A stretch of 64,000 bases of DNA from Mucilaginibacter galii (GTDB lineage Bacteria; Bacteroidota; Bacteroidia; Sphingobacteriales; Sphingobacteriaceae). Position 1 is the stretch's first letter. The number at the start of each line of letters is the position of its first letter. Of the stretch, positions 24,810 to 32,945 are shown one piece after another. Under the pieces are notes generated by a model. That model searched no databases, was not told the origin of the DNA, and saw only the letters and a list, made by a program, of their open reading frames with translations. The stretch is taken from contig NZ_BMDO01000005.1 in NCBI RefSeq assembly GCF_014635825.1, forward strand, positions 186,001-250,000, in the 5' to 3' direction. The translations under genes and the position numbers were made by a program.

Positions 24810-26192
24810 CTACTTCATCAAGGTAGAAAGCATTCCCTCTGCATTTTTATTGGCCGGGTCGGTTTGCAGTGCTTTAGTGTAGTATTTGATAGCTTCTTGC
24901 TTATCACCCTTCTTAAAATAACATTGCCCCATTAACTCATATCCGTACGATGTATCGGCTGGTTTACCTTTTAAAGCTACGGCTATCGTAAACACCTTAA
25001 CAGCATCGTCAAAATGGCTGCGGCGCTCTAAATATTTGCCGGTGCTTATCAAATCGCCTATTTCAAAAGAAAAGTCATACTGGTTTTGCCCGGTAGCCTT
25101 CAATTGGCGGTAAAGTGCCAGCCCGCTATCGGGGTTAGCTAAAACCTTTTCCCTTATTTCCAGGTAAACCGATTTTTTTGGGACAGTAACCACTTCGTTT
25201 TTTAGCACCGCCAGTATAGCCGATTTAATACCATGCACTTTTAGTTGCTGGTTGTTAGTCATCATTACTATGGTAATACCTTCTTTAACATTGCTGTAAA
25301 ACAGCGCTTCGTAATTACTGTTAGAGCCCTGATGCTGGTGCCAGGCCAAATCATCGTTTTCAAAGCCAACCGAACCTAAACTGCTTTCTCCACCCGCAAA
25401 GTTGGCGGCCAGTTCTTTAAATGAAGCTTTGGAGATCACTTTGTAGTTGTGCAGATTTTCTGTCCATTTATATAAATCGGTAACAGGCAATCTAACCCAG
25501 CCGGTCATGGCTTGGGCATAAGGGGTTTCTACAAATTCACTGTTGAAAGCCCGTGCCATTCCTGCACCATTTAGCGGGTAATCAACTGTAGTATTGTTCA
25601 TGCCACAGGGTGCCAAAATATTCTGTGTTATAAAATCGGCATATGGCAGGCCACTCAACTTTTCAATAATACGCTCCTGCAGGTATACATTATAATGGTT
25701 GTATATATAAGCCGAACCGGGTTCAAAACTCAGAGACTTCAACGCCATCAGGTTAGCTAAGATCTGGCTGTCGGTTTCGGCAGATGTGGCATCGAATAAG
25801 GGTATACCACTGGTGTAGTTAATCAAATGCCGTATTTTTACCTGTTGTGCCCAAGAGGGCAGTAACGGCATGAATTTACTGATCGGGTCATCTAAACTTA
25901 ACTTACCTCTTTCTTTAAGTATCATAATGCCGGTACCGTTAAACTCCTTACTAATGGAGCCAATGTCAAACCGCATATCGGTAGTCAACAGTTTTTTACG
26001 GCTGCCGTCGGCATATCCCCATGCCTTTTCATAAATGATCTTGCCTTTTTTGGCAACTAAGATATTGCCGTTAAATATTCCGCGTTGGTAAGCCACCTGC
26101 ATTACAGAATCTATACGCGCCACTGTGTTTTGCTGCGCTTTAGTGTAATAAGCAAGCAACAGTAACCCAGCCAATAAAATGAACTTATACAT
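24810..26192 (-). CDS. Serine hydrolase of the beta-lactamase/DD-peptidase class C family with TPRs
   Basis: This 460-residue exported protein has a signal peptide (about 1-19, TKAQ). The class C serine-peptidase domain spans about 25-330. It has the active-site SxxK in DIGSISKEF (Ser about 78), a Tyr motif YIYNHYN (YNH where YxN is usual) and the third motif as HQG in HQHQGSNSNY. The C-terminal part (about 375-458) has two TPRs (AVKVFTIAVALKGKP, EAIKYYTKALQTDPANK). Such periplasmic proteins are peptidases or esterases; beta-lactamase activity is not implied. Confidence 0.83.
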   Translation of the reverse strand: MYKFILLAGLLLLAYYTKAQQNTVARIDSVMQVAYQRGIFNGNILVAKKGKIIYEKAWGYADGSRKKLLTTDMRFDIGSISKEFNGTGIMILKERGKLSLDDPISKFMPLLPSWAQQVKIRHLINYTSGIPLFDATSAETDSQILANLMALKSLSFEPGSAYIYNHYNVYLQERIIEKLSGLPYADFITQNILAPCGMNNTTVDYPLNGAGMARAFNSEFVETPYAQAMTGWVRLPVTDLYKWTENLHNYKVISKASFKELAANFAGGESSLGSVGFENDDLAWHQHQGSNSNYEALFYSNVKEGITIVMMTNNQQLKVHGIKSAILAVLKNEVVTVPKKSVYLEIREKVLANPDSGLALYRQLKATGQNQYDFSFEIGDLISTGKYLERRSHFDDAVKVFTIAVALKGKPADTSYGYELMGQCYFKKGDKQEAIKYYTKALQTDPANKNAEGMLSTLMK

Positions 26193-26324
26193 AAACCTAT
26201 TTTTTCAAAAGACACCCTTTTATACAAATAGTTACCTTGTTTGCTAATTATCGGCAATATCACTTATATTTATTACGGTAGGCTGTAACCTTAACTTAAA
26301 CCGTGTAGTCATAGCTGTTGTAAG

Positions 26325-26906
26325 ATGCAAAGCAAGCTGACAGATATTGAACTAATAGAACAAACCCTGGCGGGAAACCAGTCGGCCTATGCCGATTTGG
26401 TGAAACGGCATCAGCGGTTTGTGTTTACGCTGGCTTTGCGCTTTACCAAAACCCGCGAAGATGCCGAGGAGGTAGCGCAAGATTGCTTTATTAAGGCATA
26501 CCGGTCGTTACAGTCGTTTAGTGGAAATTCAAAGTTTACTACCTGGCTCTACAGTATTGTGTATACTACGGCTATGACATTTTTGCGGAAAAGGAGATTA
26601 GACACCTCATCTATAGATGATGAAAGTAACTTGATACAGGTAGAAAACAGGAATGCTGCTTTTGAGAATAACATGGCCGAAAATAAATCGCGGTCTTATT
26701 ATGTAAATCAGGCTATTGAGCAGTTAATGCCCGATGATGCTATGATTATTACCCTGTTTTATAAAGGTGAGCAAAGCCTGGAAGAAATAGCTGTGGCCTT
26801 GGGTATTGAGCCTAATAATGTGAAAGTGAAACTATTCAGGGCGCGCCAGCGTTTGAAAGAAAAGCTGGAGCGCAATTTAAAACATGAAGTTAACGAACTG
26901 ATATGA
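26325..26906 (+). CDS. ECF-type RNA polymerase sigma factor
   Basis: This 193-residue sigma-70 family protein has region 2 at about 20-90 (ADLVKRHQRFVFTLALRFTK, then AEEVAQDCFIKAYRSLQSF) and region 4 at about 125-185 (QSLEEIAVALGIEPNNVKVK, LFRARQRLKEKL). It directs RNA polymerase to a dedicated promoter set. It overlaps the next gene by 4 nt (ATGA); that gene encodes a membrane protein with an anti-sigma-like N-terminus, the normal arrangement for signal-controlled ECF factors. Confidence 0.93.
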   Translation: MQSKLTDIELIEQTLAGNQSAYADLVKRHQRFVFTLALRFTKTREDAEEVAQDCFIKAYRSLQSFSGNSKFTTWLYSIVYTTAMTFLRKRRLDTSSIDDESNLIQVENRNAAFENNMAENKSRSYYVNQAIEQLMPDDAMIITLFYKGEQSLEEIAVALGIEPNNVKVKLFRARQRLKEKLERNLKHEVNELI

Positions 26907-27403
26907 AGAATATTGAGGAAGAACTGTGGAATTATTTGGACGGTTTGGGCTCGGAGCAAGAGCGCGAACGCATTAGCCAGTTGATTGCCACCGATAAAGC
27001 ATACCAGCAACAGTACGAAGAGCTGCTTTCCTTTAATAACGAACTGGAGAGCATGGAGCTTGATGCGCCGCCTATGGCTTTCACCTATAACGTTATGGAA
27101 ACCATACGCACCGAGGAAGCCAGTAAACCGCTGAAAGCAGCCATTGATAACCGCATTATTAAAGGGATTGCCCTGTTTTTTATTGTAAGTATATTGGCTT
27201 TAGTGGGTATGGCCCTGGCAACCACCAACTGGAATAGTGTAACTGCCGGCGGACTAAAGATGCCGGCCGACCTGCATTTGCCATCTTTGAAAAATATTTT
27301 CAACAATACGGCTTTAAAGGGCTTTGTGTTTTTCGACACGGTACTTGCCCTCTACCTGTTCGACGGATATTTGCGCCGCCGCAAACCTTTGGGAGATATG
27401 TAA
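26903..27403 (+). CDS. Putative membrane anti-sigma factor
   Basis: This 166-residue protein has an N-terminal cytoplasmic part of about 80 residues (EEELWNYLDGLGSEQERERI) that resembles the anti-sigma domain of zf-HC2 proteins, but it has no Cys or His in that part, so the zinc motif is absent. TM segments lie at about 90-110 (GIALFFIVSILALVGMALA) and 137-155 (GFVFFDTVLALYLF). The operon with the sigma gene and the ATGA overlap support the assignment. Function is inferred from position and layout. Confidence 0.75.
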   Translation: MKNIEEELWNYLDGLGSEQERERISQLIATDKAYQQQYEELLSFNNELESMELDAPPMAFTYNVMETIRTEEASKPLKAAIDNRIIKGIALFFIVSILALVGMALATTNWNSVTAGGLKMPADLHLPSLKNIFNNTALKGFVFFDTVLALYLFDGYLRRRKPLGDM

Positions 27404-27540
27404 AAGCTGACACTTTTGTACAAAATGCTGAACATTTTGGCAGCGACAGTGTATATTTTGCAGTAATTTAAACCCGGGCAGGAGCTAAATTAATTTGATT
27501 AGGGACGAAATAAAAGATTTTTTAGAAAAATAGACGTAGC

Positions 27541-27599
27541 AACACAATTTTTGGTATAACAATTGTGTTAGTGTATATGAATTGGTAAACTTACCAATT
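27541..27599. repeat. Two adjacent palindromes between convergent genes
   Basis: AACACAATT (27541-27549) pairs with AATTGTGTT (27561-27569), and AATTGGTAA (27580-27588) pairs with TTACCAATT (27591-27599). The second reaches the stop codon of the symporter gene. Neither is followed by a clear T-run. They may be terminators or protein-binding sites. Confidence 0.7.
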
Positions 27600-29332
27600 T
27601 AATTGTGATAAGGTTTAGGTTGAAAGTCCCCCGGTGCAAGACTGGGGGGCTTTTTATTTATAAGGGGATTTAAGCACAGCGCAATTACAACGAGTAAGAT
27701 GCATCCCAATGCATTAAGCCATAAATAAGCTACCACCTCTTTCCATCCGCAATAAACTACTACCGCTTCGGTAATTAAGGCAGCAATAAATACAGTATTA
27801 CCTTTAACGTGTTTTACATAAAACGCTACTACAAATACGCCTAATATGGTTCCGTAAATGTAAGAGCCGAGTTTGTTTACGGCTTCCAGCAAATTGCCTA
27901 ACTGCCCTGCGTATAAGGCCATCAACAAGCAAACAATTCCCCAAAAAACCGTTGCCACCCGCGATGCGGTCACATAGTTTTGATCGGTTGCATTCTTGTT
28001 AATAACCCGCTTATAAATATCAATTACCGTGGTAGATGCCAGGGAATTTAAGGCACTTGCCGTTGAACCCATAGACGCAAGGAATACAATGGCAATAAGC
28101 AGCCCTACCAGGCCTTTGGGCAGGTATTTGGTTACAAAGCTCAGGAATACATAGTTGGTATCGTTAACCTCGGCTAAAGCGTTATTTTGCTTCATTAATG
28201 CCATGCCTTGTTTGCGCAGGGTATCGGTTTGGGTTTGTACTTGTTGCAGTTGAACTTGCGCTGCGTCAATTTCTTTATTGTTGTTACCGTTGAGCGCATT
28301 AATGAGCGCGTTAGCTTTAGCTTTCTTCCCCCTTGCCGCCGTTGCATATTGCTCTTCCAACTTTTGATACTCACCGGCGTATGGGCTGGCTTTAATTTCC
28401 TTAACCTCATTACGGTTAAAGAATAAAGGCGGCGGGTTAAACTGGTAAAAACTGAATACCAGTACACCTATCAATAGAATCAAAAACTGCATGGGTATCT
28501 TGATCATGGCGTTCATGAGCAAGCCCAGCCTGCTTTGCCCTACTGAGCTACCGGTTAGGTAGCGGCCTACCTGGCTTTGATCGGTGCCAAAATAGGAAAG
28601 TTGCAAAAAGAAGCCTCCTATAACACCACTCCACACATTGTACTGGTTCTTGGGGTCAAAATGCCAGTCTATGATGTTAATATGATTGAGTTTGCCGGCT
28701 AATTGCAGAGAGTTTCTGAAGCCTACACCCTGCGGAAGCAAGTTTACCACTACTACACCGGCCAGAAACATGCCGGCAAAAATAATGCTCATTTGAAGCA
28801 TTTGCGTGTACGAAACCGCCTTAGTGCCTCCATAAACCGTATACACAATAACCAGCGTGCCAATAAACAGGGTAGTATAAACTACATTAATTTGGAGTAT
28901 TGCCGAAAGGATGATGGAGGGTGCGTAAATGGTAATACCGGTAGACAAGCCGCGTTGCAGCAAAAACAAAAAAGCGGTTAATGCCCGTGTTTTCAAATCG
29001 AACCGCTGCTCTAGATATTCATAAGCGGTATAAACTTTAAGCTTGTGAAAAATGGGCACAAAGGTAATGCACAGCACAATCATAGCCAGGGGCAGGCCAA
29101 AGTAAAACTGTACAAAGCGCATCCCGTCGGAGTAGGCCAACCCCGGGGCCGACAAAAATGTAATGGCACTGGCTTGCGTAGCCATTACCGAAAGCCCTAT
29201 ATGGTACCAGGGCAAAGAACGGCCGCCCACCAGGTACTGATCTAAATTTTTACTGCCACGGCTTTTGTACAAGCCGTAGCCAATTATGGCTATTAAGGTA
29301 ACAGCTAAAACAATCCAGTCGGTAAGGCTCAT
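27599..29332 (-). CDS. Sodium:solute symporter (SSS family)
   Basis: This 577-residue inner-membrane transporter of the SSS/SLC5-like family has about 13 TM segments and characteristic stretches such as GGRSLPWYHIGLSVMATQAS (about 36-55) and FLASMGSTASALNSLASTTV (about 418-437). Such proteins import a solute driven by Na+; the solute is not readable here. A long hydrophilic loop of about 110 residues (roughly 300-405), with Gln/Leu-rich heptad-like sequence (QVQLQQVQTQTDTLRKQ), is inserted between TM helices and is probably coiled-coil. Its ATG overlaps the stop of a 41-codon membrane protein gene (ATGA). Confidence 0.9.
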   Translation of the reverse strand: MSLTDWIVLAVTLIAIIGYGLYKSRGSKNLDQYLVGGRSLPWYHIGLSVMATQASAITFLSAPGLAYSDGMRFVQFYFGLPLAMIVLCITFVPIFHKLKVYTAYEYLEQRFDLKTRALTAFLFLLQRGLSTGITIYAPSIILSAILQINVVYTTLFIGTLVIVYTVYGGTKAVSYTQMLQMSIIFAGMFLAGVVVVNLLPQGVGFRNSLQLAGKLNHINIIDWHFDPKNQYNVWSGVIGGFFLQLSYFGTDQSQVGRYLTGSSVGQSRLGLLMNAMIKIPMQFLILLIGVLVFSFYQFNPPPLFFNRNEVKEIKASPYAGEYQKLEEQYATAARGKKAKANALINALNGNNNKEIDAAQVQLQQVQTQTDTLRKQGMALMKQNNALAEVNDTNYVFLSFVTKYLPKGLVGLLIAIVFLASMGSTASALNSLASTTVIDIYKRVINKNATDQNYVTASRVATVFWGIVCLLMALYAGQLGNLLEAVNKLGSYIYGTILGVFVVAFYVKHVKGNTVFIAALITEAVVVYCGWKEVVAYLWLNALGCILLVVIALCLNPLINKKPPSLAPGDFQPKPYHN

Positions 29333-29454
29333 TTAAAGATGATGGTAATGAGCCAAAGTACAAAAATTAAAAAAACCAGCCATACGATAACGATACCGTA
29401 AAACTGGTTCCAGCTTTTTATGAATTTAGGGAGGTCTTGCCTATCAGGCGTCAT
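29329..29454 (-). CDS. 41-residue membrane protein upstream of the symporter
   Basis: A short gene not seen in simple ORF lists. ATG at 29454 starts MTPDRQDLPKFIKSWNQFYG, then a single hydrophobic helix at about 21-40 (IVIVWLVFLIFVLWLITIIF) and a Lys end. It overlaps the upstream 63-residue gene by 11 nt, and its TGA overlaps the symporter ATG by 4 nt, so the three genes look translationally coupled. It may be a small accessory subunit of the symporter; that is inferred from the gene arrangement. Confidence 0.65.
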   Translation of the reverse strand: MTPDRQDLPKFIKSWNQFYGIVIVWLVFLIFVLWLITIIFK

Positions 29455-29635
29455 GACGGCCTCTAACCAAAAACTTTAAGAATAAAGCGGCGGTCAGTAA
29501 TCCTAAAACACCGCCAATGGGGATGTAAATTAAGCCTCTGTTTACTACAAAACCTACAAACAGGCCTGTTAACAAAGCAATGATATAAAAATATGAATCT
29601 AAGTTCTCTTTTTCTTCGTGGTGATGATGTGCCAT
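29444..29635 (-). CDS. 63-residue His-rich-start membrane protein
   Basis: It starts MAHHHHEEKENLD and then has two hydrophobic helices at about 15-34 (YFYIIALLTGLFVGFVV) and 37-56 (LIYIPIGGVLGLLTAALFLKF). It opens the three-gene symporter operon, with a promoter TACTTTTG 20 nt upstream. The His run is natural here and may bind metal, although this cannot be shown. The family is not recognised. Confidence 0.65.
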   Translation of the reverse strand: MAHHHHEEKENLDSYFYIIALLTGLFVGFVVNRGLIYIPIGGVLGLLTAALFLKFLVRGRHDA

Positions 29636-29655
29636 AGCTTTTATGTTCTTGTGTA

Positions 29656-29688
29656 CAAAAGTAGCTGATTAACCTTGGGATACAAAAC
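29656..29688 (-). promoter_or_regulatory. Promoter of the symporter operon
   Basis: On the minus strand TACTTTTG (29663-29656) fits TAnnTTTG, and a TTTG at 29688-29685 gives a 21-nt spacer. It lies 20 nt upstream of the 63-residue gene. Confidence 0.65.
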
Positions 29689-29758
29689 TTTGTTCATGAG
29701 ATTTGCAAAATGGTCAAATAAAAGTGCCACCCGGTCTTTTATCTATCACTTAACGCGT

Positions 29759-29766
29759 TACATTTG
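29759..29766 (+). promoter_or_regulatory. -7 box of the DUF4440-like gene (TACATTTG)
   Basis: TACATTTG matches the consensus and is 52 nt before ATG 29819. Confidence 0.55.
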
Positions 29767-29818
29767 CAATGTAGCATGTACCTTAGTGTATCATCGAAAA
29801 ATAAACTGCAAATAAACC

Positions 29819-30283
29819 ATGAAGAATTTTAAGCTCATTTATCTTGCTATCATTTTACTCATGACCTCTTCTCTTTCGCTTAAAGCACAAAAACAACCAA
29901 GGGTTAATGCCAAAAAACAGGTAGAAGAAGCTGTAGAAACACTACGCAAATTGATGGTTGATCCGGATAGTGCCAAGCTATCGGCCATGGCGTCTGACAA
30001 ATTAACTTTTGGTCACTCCAGCGGAAAAATTCAGAACAAGCAGGAGTTTTTACATTCATTTATAAGTGGCGATACCGATTTTACCAGCCTCGATTTTACT
30101 AACCAAACCGTAACCGTTTCGGGCAGCACGGCCATTGTGCGCCATACCTTAACCGGCGGCACACACGATAAAGGAAAAGAGCCCGGCACGGCCAACTTAT
30201 TAATCATATTAGTATGGCAAAAGGTAAAAGGCCAGTGGGTATTGCTGGCGCGCCAGGCGGTAAAGCCACCGGTAGCCAGCTAA
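29819..30283 (+). CDS. Secreted NTF2-like protein (DUF4440-type)
   Basis: This 154-residue protein has a signal peptide (about 1-22, SLKAQ) and an NTF2-like cone fold signature: AVETLRKLMVDPDSAKLSAM, LTFGHSSGKIQNKQEFLHSF, VTVSGSTAIVRHTLTGG and a final VKGQWVLLARQAV strand. Such periplasmic SnoaL/DUF4440 proteins are mostly uncharacterised. It lies 33 nt upstream of kduD and may be co-transcribed, so a role in sugar-acid use is possible but unproven. Confidence 0.75.
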   Translation: MKNFKLIYLAIILLMTSSLSLKAQKQPRVNAKKQVEEAVETLRKLMVDPDSAKLSAMASDKLTFGHSSGKIQNKQEFLHSFISGDTDFTSLDFTNQTVTVSGSTAIVRHTLTGGTHDKGKEPGTANLLIILVWQKVKGQWVLLARQAVKPPVAS

Positions 30284-30316
30284 ATAAAGAACATCTATAA
30301 TATTATCATACAACAC

Positions 30317-31090
30317 ATGAGTGATCTATCTCAATTATTTGATCTAACAGGAAAAACTGCGCTGGTTACGGGCGGTAATAAAGGCATAGGTATGGGCATG
30401 GCTATTGGCCTGGCCGAGGCTGGTGCAGATATTATTGTGGTATCGGGCTCGGTTGAGCTGCAGGGCAGTGCTATTGAGCAACAGGTAACCGCTTTAGGCC
30501 ACAAGTTTAAAGCTTACCAGGCTAACTTGAGCAACCGCGAAGGCTTATATGCGTTTGTAACGCAATTGTTGTCCGAAAACCCCCGCATAGATATTTTAGT
30601 AAATAATGCAGGCACCATTATGCGCAAACCTGCCGCCGAGCACCCCGATGAATATTGGGACAATGTTTTATCATTAAACCTGGATGCTCCTTTCATCCTT
30701 GCCCGCGAACTGGGCAAGCATATGATTGAGCATGGCAGCGGAAAAATCATTTTTACGTGTTCGTTGTTAACCTTTCAGGGCGGTATCAACGTACCGGGCT
30801 ATGCAGCCAGTAAAGGAGCTTTGGGCAGCTTAGTTAAAGCGCTGGCTAATGAGTGGGCCTCTAAAGGCATTAACGTAAACGGTATTGCCCCAGGCTATAT
30901 TGCTACCGACAATACCGAAGCTTTACGTAACGACCCTGACCGCAGCAAAAGCATACTGGACCGAATACCGGCAGGCCGTTGGGGCGAGGGCACCGACTTT
31001 AAAGGCCCTGCCGTATTCTTAGCTTCGGAAGCAGGCAGCTACGTAAACGGACACATCTTAACCGTTGACGGCGGCTGGATGGGACGTTAA
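30317..31090 (+). CDS. kduD: 2-dehydro-3-deoxy-D-gluconate 5-dehydrogenase (KduD)
   Basis: This 257-residue SDR is in the length and sequence range of KduD, which interconverts 2,5-diketo-3-deoxygluconate and 2-keto-3-deoxygluconate in the breakdown of pectin-derived unsaturated uronates. It has TGGNKGIG at 18-25, NNAG at 96-99 and YxxxK with Y162 and K166, plus the C-terminal HILTVDGGWMGR ending seen in KduD/FabG. The neighbour kduI makes the substrate, which supports the assignment over a generic SDR. Confidence 0.88.
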   Translation: MSDLSQLFDLTGKTALVTGGNKGIGMGMAIGLAEAGADIIVVSGSVELQGSAIEQQVTALGHKFKAYQANLSNREGLYAFVTQLLSENPRIDILVNNAGTIMRKPAAEHPDEYWDNVLSLNLDAPFILARELGKHMIEHGSGKIIFTCSLLTFQGGINVPGYAASKGALGSLVKALANEWASKGINVNGIAPGYIATDNTEALRNDPDRSKSILDRIPAGRWGEGTDFKGPAVFLASEAGSYVNGHILTVDGGWMGR

Positions 31091-31143
31091 GAGAGAGTCA
31101 AGAGTACAGAGTCAGGGGAGTCAAGAAATTAACAGGGTGTCAG

Positions 31144-31200
31144 TCTGAGCTTGTCGAAGACTTAGCAGAGCGTGTAATGCTTCGACAAGCTCAGCATGAC
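31144..31200. repeat. Family B palindrome (CTTCGACAAGCTCAG type)
   Basis: TCTGAGCTTGTCGAAG and its complement CTTCGACAAGCTCAG, separated by about 20 nt, form an imperfect palindrome between kduD and kduI. A diverged copy lies at about 3869-3921. It is preceded by GAGAGAGTCAAGA-type words also seen at about 14387. Confidence 0.75.
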
Positions 31201-31248
31201 AGTGCAAAAACACGTACAACTGAAAACACACAACACACAACTGAAAAA

Positions 31249-32079
31249 ATGGAATTAAGATTTGAACATAGTAAGAAAGAAGTAAGCCGCATGACCACCG
31301 AAGAACTGCGTGAAGCATTTTTGGTGGAAGAGTTAATGCAGGCTGATGTAATTACCAAAGTATATTCACACTACGACCGCATTATTGTAGGCGGTGTAAA
31401 ACCGGTTAACAATGCTGTTGAACTGGGCAACCACGAAGAGCTGAAAGCCGAATACTTTTTAGAGCGCCGCGAACTGGGCATCATTAACGTGGGCGGTAAC
31501 GGCGTAGTAGTAGCCGACGGACAAACTTACGAACTGGATAAAATGAGCTGCCTGTACTTAGGTAAAGGTACCAAAGATGTCGTGTTCAAAAGCACCGACC
31601 CAGCTAACCCGGCGGTATACTACCTGCTATCGGCCCCGGCACATGCTAACTTCCCTAACCGCTTAATGACCAAGGAAGAAGCTGCACCGGTACAACTGGG
31701 CGATAGTAATACTTCTAACAAACGTACCATTTACAAATACATTCATCTGGATGGTATCCGCAGCTGCCAACTGGTAATGGGCTTAACCGTATTAGAAACC
31801 GGCAGCGTTTGGAACTCGGTACCACCGCATACCCACACCCGCCGCACCGAGGTTTACTTTTACTTTGATTTGCCCGAAAACCAGCGCTTGTTCCACTTTA
31901 TGGGCGAGCCGCAGCAAACCAAGAGTATTGTGATGCAAAACCACGATGCGGTGATCTCTCCTCCATGGTCGGTACACTTTGGCTGCGGTACCAGCAACTA
32001 CGCTTTCATATGGGGCATGGCCGGCGAAAACCAGGTGTACAGCGATATGGATCCGCTGGCTGTGGTTGATGTAAAATAG
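31249..32079 (+). CDS. kduI: 5-dehydro-4-deoxy-D-glucuronate isomerase (KduI)
   Basis: This 276-residue cupin-fold isomerase converts 5-keto-4-deoxyuronate to 2,5-diketo-3-deoxygluconate, the step before KduD. The zinc site is visible in PPHTHTRRTEVYFYFD (two His and Glu) and PPWSVHFGCGTSNY (His). I chose ATG 31249 (MELRFEHSKKEV), which gives the family length; an upstream frame from 31177 would add 24 residues translated from repeat DNA. The gap to kduD is 158 nt and holds a palindrome and AACTGAAAA words. Confidence 0.92.
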   Translation: MELRFEHSKKEVSRMTTEELREAFLVEELMQADVITKVYSHYDRIIVGGVKPVNNAVELGNHEELKAEYFLERRELGIINVGGNGVVVADGQTYELDKMSCLYLGKGTKDVVFKSTDPANPAVYYLLSAPAHANFPNRLMTKEEAAPVQLGDSNTSNKRTIYKYIHLDGIRSCQLVMGLTVLETGSVWNSVPPHTHTRRTEVYFYFDLPENQRLFHFMGEPQQTKSIVMQNHDAVISPPWSVHFGCGTSNYAFIWGMAGENQVYSDMDPLAVVDVK

Positions 32080-32107
32080 AGCACGCAAGTGCAATATTTT
32101 TATTTGC

Positions 32108-32190
32108 GTCATTGCGGTACGAAGCAATCACTTCGTAGAAAGGCAGTTCGAAAAACTATAGTGCAACGATTGCTTCGTACCTCAATGACG
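32108..32190. repeat. REP-like imperfect palindrome (family C), copy 2
   Basis: CGTCATTGCGGTACGAAG and CTTCGTACCTCAATGACG bound an 83-bp element after kduI. It is related to 6072-6156, with diverged middle sequence. Confidence 0.85.
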
Positions 32191-32208
32191 AAGTTTTTAA
32201 AAACAATA

Positions 32209-32240
32209 AAGCCGGCTAATTTCTTAGCCGGCTTCGTTTT
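32209..32240. terminator. Terminator between kduI and the next lipoprotein gene
   Basis: AAGCCGGCTAA and TTAGCCGGCTT form an 11-bp stem with a short loop, followed by a T-rich stretch. The genes converge here. Confidence 0.85.
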
Positions 32241-32258
32241 GTGAGTTGTATATAGGGT

Positions 32259-32831
32259 TTAGTGATTCCACTTAAAATCTTTCGTATCAAATTCCATTTC
32301 TTTTAGTCCGCTTTCATAAAACTCGGCCTGAACAATAACTTTTTTGGCTGATTTTAGCAGGGTTAGAAACTTTTTAGGACTGTCTATGAACAGCGCATCC
32401 GAGCTGCCATCAGAAGGTTCGCTGCAAGTGAAGTTAATAGGCTTTTTATCGTCAAACCTAACTTTTACCGTTGTGCCGTCTGAGTGAGAATTGAACTGGC
32501 CTTTGGAAATACCTATTAGTACGTCGGTACTTTTAGCCATTTTTCGCACCGTAATAGTTCCGTTAGAACCGCCATCATACGGAAATTCAAAGTCAAGCTG
32601 GTTGTCAGATTCGATTGTAGCGAAGTAATTTTTCGCTGAAGTCATCTTATCAACTTCTTCAGAATACTGCCATTTGCTTTCAGCTTTAGCAGGCTCGCTA
32701 CTTTCTGCTGAAATGCCTTCTTTAGATTTTGTGTCTTTTTTGGTTGAGTCGCTTGAGCTGTTCGAACTTTCGCTTGAGCCGCATGAGGAAAATAAGCCCG
32801 CCACCAATAGTAGGGTAAATACTCGTTTCAT
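32259..32831 (-). CDS. Lipoprotein, function unknown
   Basis: This 190-residue protein has a lipobox-like LFSSC with Cys at about 17 and a Ser/Lys/Asp-rich linker (SSESSNSSSDSTKKDTKSKE, about 19-38). The mature domain has FEFPYDGGSNGTITVRKMA, a beta-rich region, and a final ECF-like stretch KKVIVQAEFYESGLKEMEFD. I do not recognise the family. It seems to be a monocistronic gene with its own terminator. Confidence 0.7.
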   Translation of the reverse strand: MKRVFTLLLVAGLFSSCGSSESSNSSSDSTKKDTKSKEGISAESSEPAKAESKWQYSEEVDKMTSAKNYFATIESDNQLDFEFPYDGGSNGTITVRKMAKSTDVLIGISKGQFNSHSDGTTVKVRFDDKKPINFTCSEPSDGSSDALFIDSPKKFLTLLKSAKKVIVQAEFYESGLKEMEFDTKDFKWNH

Positions 32832-32945
32832 ATTGTGATAAAATTTATGTCACAATAATAATTGAAAATATTATACAAACAAAAGTTTGGCGAATATTTT
32901 TAGCAATTATTTTTCTCCCTTGCTTGAATATATCGTCAATAGCTT

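Noticed and set aside
24810..26192. Antibiotic-resistance beta-lactamase
   Set aside because: The class C-like fold with TPR tail and altered YxN motif is typical of general periplasmic serine hydrolases; resistance cannot be claimed.
29591..29635. MAHHHH start as a cloning tag artefact
   Set aside because: The His codons lie in a natural operon with a proper promoter and overlapping downstream gene, so a vector tag is unlikely.
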